Assembly (NCBI GenBank): GCA_963930645.1 | Contig: OZ005661.1 | Coordinates: 237,637,861-237,701,860 of the forward strand | Length of the DNA: 64,000 bases | Reading direction: 5' to 3' | Source of the DNA: Salticus scenicus | Lineage: Eukaryota; Arthropoda; Arachnida; Araneae; Salticidae | In this document: one piece after another, positions 48,213 to 58,330 of the stretch | Numbering within the stretch: the stretch's first letter is position 1 | Layout: each line of letters opens with the position of its first letter | Made by a program: the position numbers and the translations under genes | The notes under the pieces: generated by a model | Databases searched by the model: none | What the model was told of the DNA's origin: nothing | What the model saw: only the letters and a program-made list of their open reading frames with translations

Positions 48213-48654
48213 TGTGCTCTTTGGGGGGGGACACAATATCTTTCTTTGGATAAAAAGTAAAGTTTTTTTACTTGGAGTATAGAACCAGTTTCTTTTCATT
48301 AACATTTTCCAACAACGTTAAAAAATGATAATGACTTTGGCTTAACTATCTGTCCACGTTCTAATTCTCATAAATATTAACCCATTAGCACTCAATGTGT
48401 TCATTTGAGGACAGCTAATAAAATGACACGTATATTTTTTGTGGTTTCTTGGAATGATTTCTGCTTTTTAGTGACAGTTTATAGCGTCACTCTAAATGAT
48501 CCCTGAAAGTTTTATGTACCTACTATTAATTATTATTTCATAATTTGGATAGTCATTTTATGATTTTTCCTTCGTAGCACCTATATTTGCTTTTTGCGCA
48601 GGTATACTAACTTAAATCGAGTTGAATAATAATATATATTATAATAAAACCAAT

Positions 48655-49030
48655 GTAACATTTAAAATGAGATAAAAAATACAAAAACTTTAAAACTTTA
48701 AAAATACATTTTAATTCAAAACATTAAAACAGACAGACGTTTCGGCTAGTACACTAGCCCTCCTCAGTGTCAAACATACAAGCACAAACAACATTTACAA
48801 AAATTCATAATACATCATAGCAAGATTAAATATTCAGGAGGAATAGCTTTAGCCTCGTTCAAGGCAGAATGTTGCATTTTGGTAAAAGCGCCCTCTAGAA
48901 AAATACGTGATTCATAGATATTTATATTAGAAGCTAAAATTTTAAAGTTTTCAAAATCTGGAATATGATCACTATTGAGAGAATGGATTACGAGTTTTGA
49001 TTTTAAATCTCCTGTTTTAATCTCCTGTTA
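48655..49030 (-). mobile_element. Penelope-like element fragment (endonuclease tail plus hammerhead-like 3' region)
   Basis: On the minus strand, ~49022 to 48828 reads continuously as a ~60-residue stretch including TGDLKSKLVIHS, HIPDFENFKILASNINIYES, RIFLEGAF and NEAKAIPPEY. It resembles the region that follows the GIY-YIG core in Penelope-like endonucleases (H..DFEN.KILA.E.N...R..LE). Downstream in the same orientation lies a hammerhead-like fold (48775-48731), where Penelope-like terminal repeats carry one. The flanks aaaaccaatgtaaca (48648-48662) and tgttacattggtttt (49025-49039) are exact reverse complements. Reverse transcriptase is absent; this is a 5'-truncated relic. Recognition is by eye only. 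Confidence 0.6.
48731..48775 (-). ncRNA. Hammerhead-ribozyme-like motif 1
   Basis: Minus strand: CTGAGGA box, stem GGCTAG-tgta-CTAGCC, then GAAAC and GTC. GACA before the box pairs with TGTC after the cleavage triplet (stem I). One extra G lies between the box and stem II, and stem III would be only ACGU, workable as a dimer. Activity is not established. Confidence 0.5.
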
Positions 49031-49663
49031 CATTGGTTTTAATATATTAATGAGACGTGTAAATTATGTTTAACTTTATTAAATATATTATAATACTTTA
49101 CTTTCGAAATCTTTGTCAACATATAATAGGAAATTAATCTGTTATCTGAAAGTTTTTCTATCTCGAAGTTTTCTCGCTAGAACATTAAACGTCAATAAAT
49201 GAGGATAGGCTTTAAATTTAAAACTATCAGAAGAATTGTTTAAGTTAATCTTATTTTACTGTCAGTTGTCTATATTAATTTAGAAGGTCAACTAATAATA
49301 TTTTGCAAAATTAATTCGAGCGTTAACGGGTTAATGGAATTTCTTGAAACTAATATATGTTACTGAAGTTCAATATCGGATTTTCCATTTTGAATATGAA
49401 GAAAATACCTGCACTGGTTTGAGTACAGGGATACCCGAAAGTTTCCTAAAGCACTGCGTTCTATGAGAGGTGTTTCTATAAACCATGCTTTAATAACACT
49501 ACTTTTCGCAAATCGTAATGAAATTAATGTATATTATTCATACGCACACAAAAGTGCCTTCTACAGAATATAGTATGATTATAAAAAGTAAGTTTCACAG
49601 AAAACGGACGTTTTAAAAGTAATAAGTGCGAAACTTTGAATGAACACCATAAAATGCAAGAAC

Positions 49664-49716
49664 TTGCAACAATTGTTTCGGGTCGAAAGAAGACACAACC
49701 CTTCGTCAGGTGAACA
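49664..49716 (-). ncRNA. Hammerhead-ribozyme-like motif 2 (left arm)
   Basis: Minus strand: CTGACGA box, one extra A, stem II GGGTTG/CGACCC (one G-U pair) around a 10-base loop, GAAAC, a palindromic ACAATTGT that could form stem III in a dimer, and a GTT triplet. Stem I (TTCAC before the box) pairs better with the GTGAG seen in the other arm than with its own GCAAG. Confidence 0.45.
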
Positions 49717-49980
49717 AAGTAGGTACGAGTGCTGCATACAAAGCAGAAAATGTTAAAGTTTTATTTATCTGTCTAATGCTGAGAAATTACTCACTAAACT
49801 TAGATTTTCGTTTGGTTTTAATTTTTTAATTTTTAGATTTTTTCATTTTTTTATTTTATTTATTTTATTTATTTTCTTCTTTCAAGTATTTGTATTTACA
49901 TTCGACCTTATTTGTTTTTGTTTTTCACGTATATTGGTTTTGTACGTTGCCGCTTTGTTTGCAGAACTCGTGTCTACTTT

Positions 49981-50038
49981 ATTCGCCTGACAAAGGGGTT
50001 GTGTCTCTTCTTTCAATCCGAAACAATTGTTGTGAGTT
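49981..50038 (+). ncRNA. Hammerhead-like motif 3 (right arm, decayed)
   Basis: Plus strand counterpart: CTGACAA (the box's conserved G changed to A), stem II GGGGTTG.. / CAATCC weakened, GAAACAATTGTT, then GTGAG. Likely inactive. Confidence 0.4.
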
Positions 50039-50716
50039 CCTTGCATTTTATGGTATTTATTCAAAGTTTTGTATATATTTATGATTAAGTATGATTAGTA
50101 TTAAGATTTACAGGGCCACCCAAAAATATTCAATTACATTATGGGCTATTATCAGAAATTTACTCGAATTGCATTTACATTAAGTGATTTTAACACTTTC
50201 TGACACTTTTTAAGATGAATATGATTTAAATCTGTCTGACTGTTCGTCTGTCTATCTGTTCATCTTTCCGCCTCCGGCGTCCGTTAATATTTTTAGAATT
50301 TCTTTAAAAAATATATGTATCATTCAAATTCACTATGGAATGTTCCCTATTGAAAATGGCATTAGAGGCCCTAAATAATTAGTTTGTTTACAGGAACATT
50401 AAAAAAAAAAAAAAAAAAAAAAAATCCAATGCATTGCGTTTTAAGAGAGACATTTTTATAGACCACGTTTATTTAATTTTCTGCTGCAAAAATAATAATG
50501 AAATACACATTTATTCTCAAAATGGTAGAATAATGTTTTGTGTAAAATATATTGCTTAGCCTTCAAATTTACAGGGCTACACTAAAATATTCAGATACAT
50601 TACGAGCTGGCATCGGAAATTCATGAAATGCATCTCCGTTTGTGTTAAGCATTTTTAACATTTTCCAACTAAATTTAAGGATGATTATGAATTCAATTAT
50701 TCTCCTGTCTGTCCCA

Positions 50717-50955
50717 CCAGTAGTGACCTAGCGTCTCTGCACTCAAAGCTGTTTGATGGAAAGTATCGGGTTCGATCTCAGATCGTGTTAATCGACCTAG
50801 CCATTCGGAGTTTTCCGCGGTTTTCTCTGAAACTCGCATAAATACGAGCTAGAACCCCTTAGAAAGACCCCACACGGAGGGTACTCTACCTATAGACCTA
50901 GGGCCTTAGAGTAGTCAATCGGCCTTAAGCCCAACTTTTTTTTTTTTTTTTTTTG
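50717..50955 (+). mobile_element. tRNA-derived SINE
   Basis: The head contains a pol III B-box-like string gggttcgatctcagatcgtg. It is followed by cattcggagttttccgcggt, ctcgcataaatacgagctag, gtagtcaatcggccttaagc and ccaac, and ends in an 18-base T-run. Its first half is the sequence duplicated within Helitrons A, B and C. It interrupts a family H repeat unit. The tRNA species is not clear. Confidence 0.65.
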
Positions 50956-51230
50956 ACTTTTCAACAAAGTTAAAAAGTGATTATGGTTTTGGTTTGCCTG
51001 TCTATCGCTCTCTATCTCTCGTAAAAATCAATGGAATTTCCTGAGACTGACATATATATTATTAGAGTTCACTATCGGAATTTCCCTGTTTAAAATGCAA
51101 TAAATACCACCTGTAGTTTATGTACAAAGACACCCGAAATTATTCCAAAGCATTGCGTTCTATGAGAGGTGTTTCTATAAAACAGTTTTTAATAACTTCA
51201 GTTTGCAAAAAAAAAAAAAGAAAAAGAAAA

Positions 51231-51776
51231 AAAAAGTATACAGTAACCGACGCTTAATAAAATCAGCCGCTTAATCTGATCAAATTGCGAGGACTGGAAT
51301 CAAATCAATACAAACTACACTTAAAACTGCCGGTTAATAAAAATCTGCATCGCCGGTTAATAAACTCAAAAAAATCTCCTGAACAGCGAAAATATCATTT
51401 ATGCACACTACATTTTTTACTTTCCACTACCTTACTACCGTAGGTAATGGAAGTATTGTATTCGGTCTGAAAATTCGATATCTAGATTTCACCTGATTTC
51501 CACGTTTTAAGATTCCCTGAATAACTACGAAACTTTAGTATTGAAACAAGTCTGGTGTACAGATGAATGTTCTAAAATTTGGTGAAAATTGAAAAACCGG
51601 AAGTGGGACATCGGAAACCGGAAGTGGGACCGTTAGTCTGTATCTCAAAAACTGCTCTAACGATTTTCTTCAAATCTTCTATATAAACACTCTATTAGAT
51701 GTCATTTCGAATGATATAGTTGGTTAGTTCAGGAAAATTGATAGGCGTCCTGTATAAATAGCTTAATTCTAGGGTG
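51231..51776. other. AT-rich sequence with an old dispersed repeat
   Basis: tacagtaaccgacgcttaat near 51238-51257 resembles the start of a pogo/Tigger-type element, but no matching right end was found. 51470-51770 contains a diverged dispersed repeat (gatttcacctgatttccacg; ctgtatctcaaaaactgctc; cctgtataaatagcttaatt) related to 21370-21560 and to the Helitron unit phrases. Confidence 0.4.
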
Positions 51777-52672
51777 AGAACGAATGGTGCTGTGATAGCG
51801 TACTTGACTTCTGATGCGAAGGTCCTCGGATCGAGTCCCCGCAAGGGCGTTTTGTATTTTAATTTTTTACTTCAACTAAAATATTTGTTTTTTAGATTTT
51901 TAATTAAATTAAATTATTTTAAGAAAAAATATTAATTATATTAAAACAATTTTTTTTTTCAGCGCGGGCAATTTAATATTTATTTTTATTTTTAACCAAT
52001 TTATTTATTTATTTATTAAATTTAAAGAAATTAATAATTTAACGGGAAATACTTTTATATTTCATTTAGATAAGATTTTCTTAATGATTACATTAAAATA
52101 AAATTTTGTTAATGATTACAATCAGATAAAATTTTGTTAATGATTATGTTTTATGTAAATTTTTAATTACTACTTTTTAACGACGACATTCGTATCAAGA
52201 GTTAATCGTCTGCTCTCAATTGTATTATTTATTCATGCAATTTTTTGCATGAAAAATCCTGAATGAACAACAGCTGTTGCTTAACTATTCGATGTCACAT
52301 TTAACTTTTATTTCAAATGTTTCATTAAGCAACTGTCAAATTTAGTGGTGTCGGAAGAACTGATAATATAATAACATTGGACACGATGACAAATTTTCTC
52401 AAAGTGATTTTACTAATTTATAATTAGTTTACATCTCAAAAAATTCAAAATCTGGGTAAATATGGATTTTAAAAATCTAGTAATCTCCACGAAAATCCAA
52501 ATATTTGACAAAATGTTCGTGATGAACAATAATTTTCGGTAAACAAAATTGTAATTCAAATAATTGTGATCAATCTTTTTGTATTTCGTTCTTGTTGTGA
52601 AAAATTCTTATGGCTTCATGATTTTTCGACTTTTAATCATAACTGTTATAAATTAGCTTTAAATATTATTTT

Positions 52673-52722
<50 letters not shown>

Positions 52723-52960
52723 CCTAAATTCATGGTCAATACTTTAGTAACTGGAATTCTTAAAAAAAAAAAAAAAAAAAAAAAAGTATACTTAATATAA
52801 TTAATATTTTCTCTTAAAATAATGATTTAATTTAATTAAAAATCTAAAAAAAAAATATTTTAGTTAATAAAAAATTAAAATACAAAACGCCCTTGCGTGG
52901 ACTCGATCCCAGGACCTTCGCATCAGAAGTCAAGCACGCTACCACAGCACCATTCGTTCT
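51777..52960. mobile_element. Inverted-repeat element with tRNA-like termini, ~1.18 kb
   Basis: Arms of ~170 bp (51777-51950 and 52791-52960) are reverse complements. The outermost ~75 bp of each look like a decayed tRNA: tggtgctgtggtagcgt (A-box-like), a tgacttctgatgcgaagg anticodon-arm-like stretch and ggatcgagtcc (B-box-like), then cgcaagggcgttttgtattt. The resemblance to arginine tRNA (UCU) is my guess. The centre is AT-rich with a (TA)n tract and an A-run. No target duplication found. Alternative: two SINEs inserted tail to tail. Confidence 0.65.
52676..52722. repeat. (TA)n microsatellite
   Basis: Uninterrupted TA repeats inside the inverted-repeat element. Confidence 0.95.
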
Positions 52961-54030
52961 TATTACGATGTGTGTTTTGTTGTCTTTTATAGAAATAACT
53001 AAAACTATTAGAGGGTCATATGTCGCCCCCATGGAGGTTGTTGCAGCAAATTTCTACTGTACCCTATGTTTTCGACCATGCTCATTAATTTAAGCATGGT
53101 TTGGTTTCAATAGCAATTTTACTGATTCATACTTCCCTTGTTAGAGCCATCTTTAAAATTGTAGTTCTTGAATAATAGAAACACCACATGTCGTCTGATA
53201 AATACCTAAATTATAATGCCCAGGAATGATGTTGCTGTAGACAATGGGATCCCGGACCCGACGTAGCGCAGGCAGGAAATACACTATTGTAGGCAGCGGG
53301 ATCCTAAAACGAGGTTCAGAGAATCCGATGAATCAGAGAATTTCGAGGTACAATGAAAATTTTTTTGAGCTGTGAAACAAAATAAACAGTATTTAAAACT
53401 GAAAAGAATTTGTTTCTCCCCCACCCCCAAATAAATAAATAAATAAATAAAATAAAAGAAGGAAGACAATAGGGGGTTTTATCAATATTTTTTTACAGTC
53501 AGCGAACACTGTATTACCACTGATTGAATCAAAATAAAAATGAGATTAAAACCCCTTACAGTTTAGCTCTTATTTTGAGACGAACCAAAATTGTAAGTTG
53601 TCAACTGAAATTGTCTATACGTTCTATTTCTCATAACATTTTTGAATTTTCATGATATTTGATTAGGGTTTTCAAATAAGTAGCTGAATACTTTTAACTA
53701 TTAAATTATGCAAATGAAAGTTTTTAAAAGCTTGCGCATGTGTAGTTAAAAATTATTTAATAAAGTTACTCATATTTCGTAAGATATTTAACATTTTTGC
53801 AATCTGTTGGCAGTATGCTGTGTCTAATGTAGTACGCCAAGTAAAAAAAAAAAAAAAAAAAAAAGACATTTTATTTTATTTACTTTTTATTTCAGTAATT
53901 TTTTAAAGAAACCTTAATTATATGTGGTAACTTCATACAAATTTATGGAGATAATTAGAAGAATACTCATAGTCACTTGCTGCAGCCAAGACGCATTTAA
54001 AGAATTGCTTTTTACTTTACAGGTGATACA

Positions 54031-54061
<31 letters not shown>

Positions 54062-54357
54062 GGACTGAGGACTATTAGTCTCAATCTGCGGATTTTTACG
54101 ATACCAGTTTTCGATAGTTGGACATTTATCGAAATCTAAAATTTATCGAAAATATAATTGAATAATTTGAAAGCAATGTTACAGTTTGGGGGAGGGGGGG
54201 TGACTAATAGTTCTCCGTTCTAAACTAAATTCTGCTTTTGCCAGAATTTCATCAAAATCCTTTTTTTTTTTTTTTTTTTTTTTTGAAAGAAAGAGAAAAG
54301 AAAATGAATAATAATCAGTATCGAAACAAACACTATCGAAAAAGTTTTTTATTATTA
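52961..54357. other. AT-rich sequence, no gene recognised
   Basis: A short GC-richer stretch at 53215-53310 repeats gcgggatcc(t/c)-like words (gggatcccggacccg; gcgggatcctaaaacg). (AAAT)n near 53428-53455; T-runs at ~54034-54060 and ~54260-54283; an A-run at ~53845-53863. No coding frame recognised. Confidence 0.5.
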
Positions 54358-54895
54358 TCCGCGTCTGTAATGATCGATAGATGGCACTTTTCCAACTTTT
54401 GTTGTTAGTAAATGTAGTAGCCACGTGTATTTATTATTGTTCTATTTGTATTAGTACTACTTAATATTCGTGCTATAATTTCTCCGTTATTACATCATGA
54501 AAAATCGATTGCTTTTGGAAAAAAATATTTCAGTTTATTCAAAGTTCGATCGCAAGTAGATGTTTAACTGAAGTTGAACAAATATTAGTTTCAAATCATC
54601 TGATTAATTCTTTACTTCCATTAGCCGAAGCAACTGAAATTTTAAATTTGTCATTTGGAAATAAAAGAAAGCTTAATTTTGGATTTCTTGATCCTTTGGA
54701 GTTACACTGTGGCATACAACAGTATGTGTTATCGTTTTTACCAGATTTATTCATTTTTATTCAATAAATATATGTGAAACTAAACATCGAATATACAACA
54801 AGCAATGACGTCTCGACGAAAGCCGAAAGCTATTCCTGTTAATTGTAATTTAACCTTAGCCCACCAGAGGGCGAGCATTTCATTACATTCGTGGA
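54358..54895. mobile_element. TA-flanked TIR element F, copy 2
   Basis: Partner of 44484-45024. Left end TA-tccgcgtctgtaatga; right end tcattacattcgtgga, more decayed and abutting the dispersed segment at 54895. It carries the same coding-like stretch at 54564-54746, with amino-acid changes relative to copy 1 and no stop. Confidence 0.78.
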
Positions 54896-54980
54896 TTCGC
54901 GTGAAAATATATTTTATTATATGTCCAAAAATAAATTAACTCGTAAATTATTTTGGAAACAATTATAAATTAAAATAAAT
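54895..54980. repeat. Short dispersed repeat, copy 2
   Basis: ttcgcgtgaaaatatatttt and what follows match 16721-16810. Confidence 0.6.
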
Positions 54981-55204
54981 AATTTAATAAATGTTTGGAA
55001 GTTAGAATTTCTAATTTTATGTTTTTAGTACAGAGGAATATTAGTCTCAATCTACAGATAAAACGTCGTTATTAGTATTTTATGGTGAAAAAAGTTGGAC
55101 ATCAAAATTCAGTCATTTTGAAAAGTCATTTTTAGAAGTATATAACAAGTATTGATCGTGCGTTCGTGTTTTAGATGTGTGTTCATGAAATATGTCAGAC
55201 AATA

Positions 55205-56812
55205 CAGTGCGTTGCATGAATATAAACGCACCTTAGCTTTAAGAATTAGAATGGTATAGAAGTGTAAAAAAAAAAAAAGTTTGAATAGGTGGTCCTTGAA
55301 GCAAACTGTATGTGTATGATTCAAGAAATGAAAAAAAAAAGCCAAAACAATAAAAGGCCAATATTATTTTTTAGAAAATAATTTTATCGAATTTATGACA
55401 AAAATACATGTTGCATGAATTTAAACGCACATGTAAAAAATAAATAACTGAGTAACAAATACTGTATCTAATACTTTGTAAAGCCACCATGGGCTTCTAG
55501 AACAGTCAATAAACGCTTTGGCATTGACTGGTATAGTGGCATGAGGTCATGTAAACTGATTGTCTTCCAAGCTAATTGAATGGTCGATTTTAGTTCATCT
55601 TTCGTCTCGTGTTAAACTACCTTCTGTTTACGTAAACACGGCGAACCAGAATACCCCATACGCTCTCCATTATGTTTAAATCGGGGCTTTTTGAGGGCCA
55701 ATCCAGAACTTTAATTTTACTGTCACGGAACCATTTTTTCACGACATGTACTGTATGTACAGATGCACAATCTTGCTGAAAAAGCTAATTTTCTCCAGCT
55801 TTCTTGACTGCTTGCTGGTGGAGGTTCCTTGTGAGCATCTGGACATAATCTACAGAGTAAATAGTGTTCTCCACGAACTCTAATTCGAAAGTTTCCTTAA
55901 AACCTATGGCTGCCCACACCATGACAGACCCACCTCCAGACTGACGTTTTGAACAGTACATTTCTCCGGTTCTCAAATCGTGCCAGTAGCTATCAAATTC
56001 GTCCGGGCCATCGAGATTAAACTTTTTTTCATCTTAGAAGATGACTTTTTTCCAATTTAGTCGATATAGAATCCATTTTCTTGCACATTCCAACCGCATA
56101 TCTTTGTGCTTTTGAGTGAGGGGTGGTTTTGCCTTTATTTTCTTAAATTTAATTAATGTTGCAGCTATGATAGTTCTCCATATGGCTGTCCGATGAAAAC
56201 CCAGCTTGTATTGAGCCTTTATCTTCGCACAGGAAATAGTCATGCTTTGCAGCGTTGTATATTCGACGTTTGTTGTAACTGGTGAGCTTTCCTGTTCGCT
56301 TTTTATACGCTTTTTTCCCGTAATTTGTTCCTTTTTTTATATAGTTTCGCACAACACTCTCACTTCCGATTCGGCGCCCAATTTCACGATTGCTAAAGCC
56401 TTTACCACGCATAAAGTCGATTTTTATCCTCTCGCCTACTGTCAAAGTTTTCCCTCTCGCCATCCTGAACAGACTCCGTAAATTTTGCACTCACGCATTA
56501 AAACTGTTTTTAGAGAACTTTAACAACACGACTATCTGTGTTTAATTTAATTCCGGTGGCTCTGTTAAAATTTAAATGCAAAATACAGAGTGCGTTTAAT
56601 TTAGCGCAACAAACGGAAAACAGAGAAAAATAAGAAAATGCTTAAACACTCATTTACATAAGCTTGCATGAGCCTAAACATACGTGCTCAAAGCACCTTA
56701 TTCAGTTGTTAGTCATATGCAATAAATGTAAGTCACACTCCTTCTTTTAAAGTTTTAAAAATTCTATTTCTGGTTATTGGAGAAGGTGCGTTTATATTCA
56801 TGCAACGCACTG
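55205..56812 (-). mobile_element. Tc3-like Tc1/mariner transposon, 1608 bp, inactive
   Basis: The ends are exact reverse complements for ~29 bp: cagtgcgttgcatgaatata then aacgcacct. TA lies outside both (55203-55204, 56813-56814). Second, inner copies of the motif occur at 55412-55433 (gttgcatgaatttaaacgca) and 56588-56611 (gtgcgtttaatttagcgcaa), an IR/DR arrangement. The body encodes a broken transposase on the minus strand. Confidence 0.95.
55460..56463 (-). pseudogene. Tc3-like transposase pseudogene
   Basis: The start ATG at 56463 opens MARGKTLTVGERIKIDFMRG, a helix-turn-helix DNA-binding region continuing GFSNREIGRRIG...SVVRNYIKKGTNYG, as in Tc3-type transposases. A frameshift near 56240 moves to the frame with ISCAKIKAQYKLGFHR, the second binding domain. 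The catalytic core follows: VIF-stop-DEKKFNLDGPDEFDSYW (first D just after a TAA at 56034-56036), GGGSVMVWAAIG, QQDCASVHT (second D) and SPDLNIMESVWG (third acid, E). Further in-frame stops are at 55785-55787 and 55617-55619. With one frameshift and at least three stops it is dead, though all three catalytic acids remain readable. Confidence 0.93.
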
Positions 56813-56814
56813 TA

Positions 56815-57715
56815 TACGACAAAGTATTATCTCTCTATCTCTCTCTCTCTTTTATTTTATTTTATTTTGTTTATTTTTTACTGCTCCTCTTCTGTTCTTC
56901 AAGACAAAATTTTTGCTCAAATATATCAGGTATAACATGTTCTTCACACTCCAAAACTTTCAAGATAATTCCTAAAGAATTTTTCTATATATTTGAAAAA
57001 TCGTGTAAATTCGAAAGAGTCCAAATGCTTATTGGTAGATAATCTAAGTATGGAGAATAAATACGTAAGATTAAAAATTAAAATATAATTGAAATACTGT
57101 GATTAAAATTAATTTTAGTTAGTTTCTTTAAATAATATAAAATATTAACTGACGTAGTATTGACATCTTTAACATCTTTTAATAATCTCAAATCTCATTT
57201 AAAAAAAAAAAAAAAAAAAAGAAGAAGAAAGAATAAAAGAAAGAAAGTTAACGTAAAGCAGGTTTTCTACATTTTATCATATAACTACTAAGTTAATTAG
57301 TTTTATCGTCATTTTAACTTTTTTTGTTCTATACTATCATGTGGTCTTCCAGAGCACTTGAGTGAAGTTATCCAATCACCAAGATGGCTCCACCGGTCTT
57401 CAGCTGCAGTAGCTGCTCTGTTCCTTCTCCTAGTTATATATATATATATATCCATTGTGCTTTGTTCATATTTATTGTATATGATCCCATATGTCTATGA
57501 CATAGAAACAATTCATATTAAATTTTTCAATATATTTAACTTTATATAAAACTTCACTTCCATGTATAACTGTTCCTTTTTTCTTGCCTTTGATCATTGC
57601 ATAGGGAAATATTTATAAAGGAAAAAGGTAATAATTTTATTTAAAAAAAAAAAGCATACGAACTGAATATTTTCGTTGTTGTACTAAAAATCCTGAATTT
57701 ATATTCAGAATTTCT

Positions 57716-57746
<31 letters not shown>

Positions 57747-58330
57747 GGTGTATTTTCTTTAAAATATAAATCTCATATTATTAGCTATTTTTTTTCCGTG
57801 CCCCGCCTTTACAGATAATTCTTTATGTTACATTTTTAGAAACAAAGAAGGAACAATACTTAAAAAAAAAATAAAAATAAAATTAAGTATTTAATGCATA
57901 AGAACTAGCACTGAATAATATAGAACATCATAAAAAAAAAAAAAAAAAGAAAGAAAAAGAAAGAAAGTAACGATCACTCCTGGCCCACTAATTTTATATC
58001 TGCCACAACTGGCCTGATATTGGCCCATTAACAATTTCCATCAAACAATTGGCTGCCTGCAGTGGTCCGCCAACAATTCCCACTATACTGCTAGCTGCCA
58101 GAAGCGTCCCATCACTGTTCCACTAAAATATTTTCACACTACCGCAGGCTTCCAGCAATGAATCGGTCAAACGTAGCCACCTGCCAGTCAGCGTAGTAGA
58201 TTATATTCCACACCGTTAACTTTACCCATTCACGGATCAGGTGATGCTACTGGTGGCAGCCAACACATGCCCTCATGTTGACCATCATCTTAAATTTTGC
58301 TGGAAAGAGATAGCAATTGAAAATGCTCAA
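56815..58330. other. Spacer before the satellite; one GC-richer patch
   Basis: AT-rich with A-runs near 57201-57225, 57721-57747 and 57931-57965. A dispersed segment at 56925-57000 matches 10430-10515. The patch 57970-58310 is clearly less AT-rich and repeats tggccca(c/t)taa and ctgcc-type words; no continuous frame or known element was recognised in it. Confidence 0.5.
56925..57005. repeat. Dispersed repeat segment, copy 2
   Basis: gtataacatgttcttcacac and the following tccaaaactttcaaga match 10430-10515. Confidence 0.55.

Larger units (their letters stand above)
48381..49330. mobile_element. piggyBac-like non-autonomous element, 950 bp
   Basis: TTAA lies immediately outside both ends (48377-48380, 49331-49334). 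The left end is CCCATTAGCACTCAATG and the right end, reverse-complemented, CCCGTTAACGCTCGAAT. A related unoccupied copy at 51015-51040 (ctcgtaaaaatcaatggaat) spans the site without the insert. TTAA plus CCC ends fit piggyBac. No transposase frame. It contains a Penelope-like fragment (48655-49030). Confidence 0.8.
49631..50069. repeat. Foldback with two ~106-bp hammerhead-like arms
   Basis: The left arm (49631-49736) and right arm (49960-50069) are diverged reverse complements from aaactttgaatgaac through ccataaaatgcaagaac, caacaattgtttcgg and cgtcaggtgaacaaagtag to tacgagtgctgc. The ~220-bp centre is T-rich without a frame. It may be a pair of Penelope-like terminal repeats in inverted orientation. 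Confidence 0.75.
48300..51230. repeat. Tandem repeat family H (~460-bp units) with nested insertions
   Basis: Three diverged direct units share, in order, aaagttaaaaa-tgattatg, a gtctgtct/ctatctg stretch, aatttcttgaaactna, attgcgttctatgagaggtg and aggg(c)(t)acnc-aaatattca. Units run ~48305-49625 (carrying the piggyBac-like insertion), ~50109-50570 and ~50571-51225 (carrying the SINE). The foldback at 49631-50069 sits between units 1 and 2. Spacing of the agggc marker is ~461 bp. No coding capacity. Confidence 0.75.

Noticed and set aside
51780..51855. Functional tRNA gene
   Set aside because: tRNA-like boxes are present but acceptor and anticodon stems do not pair well, and the same sequence occurs inverted at 52885-52957 as a repeat terminus.
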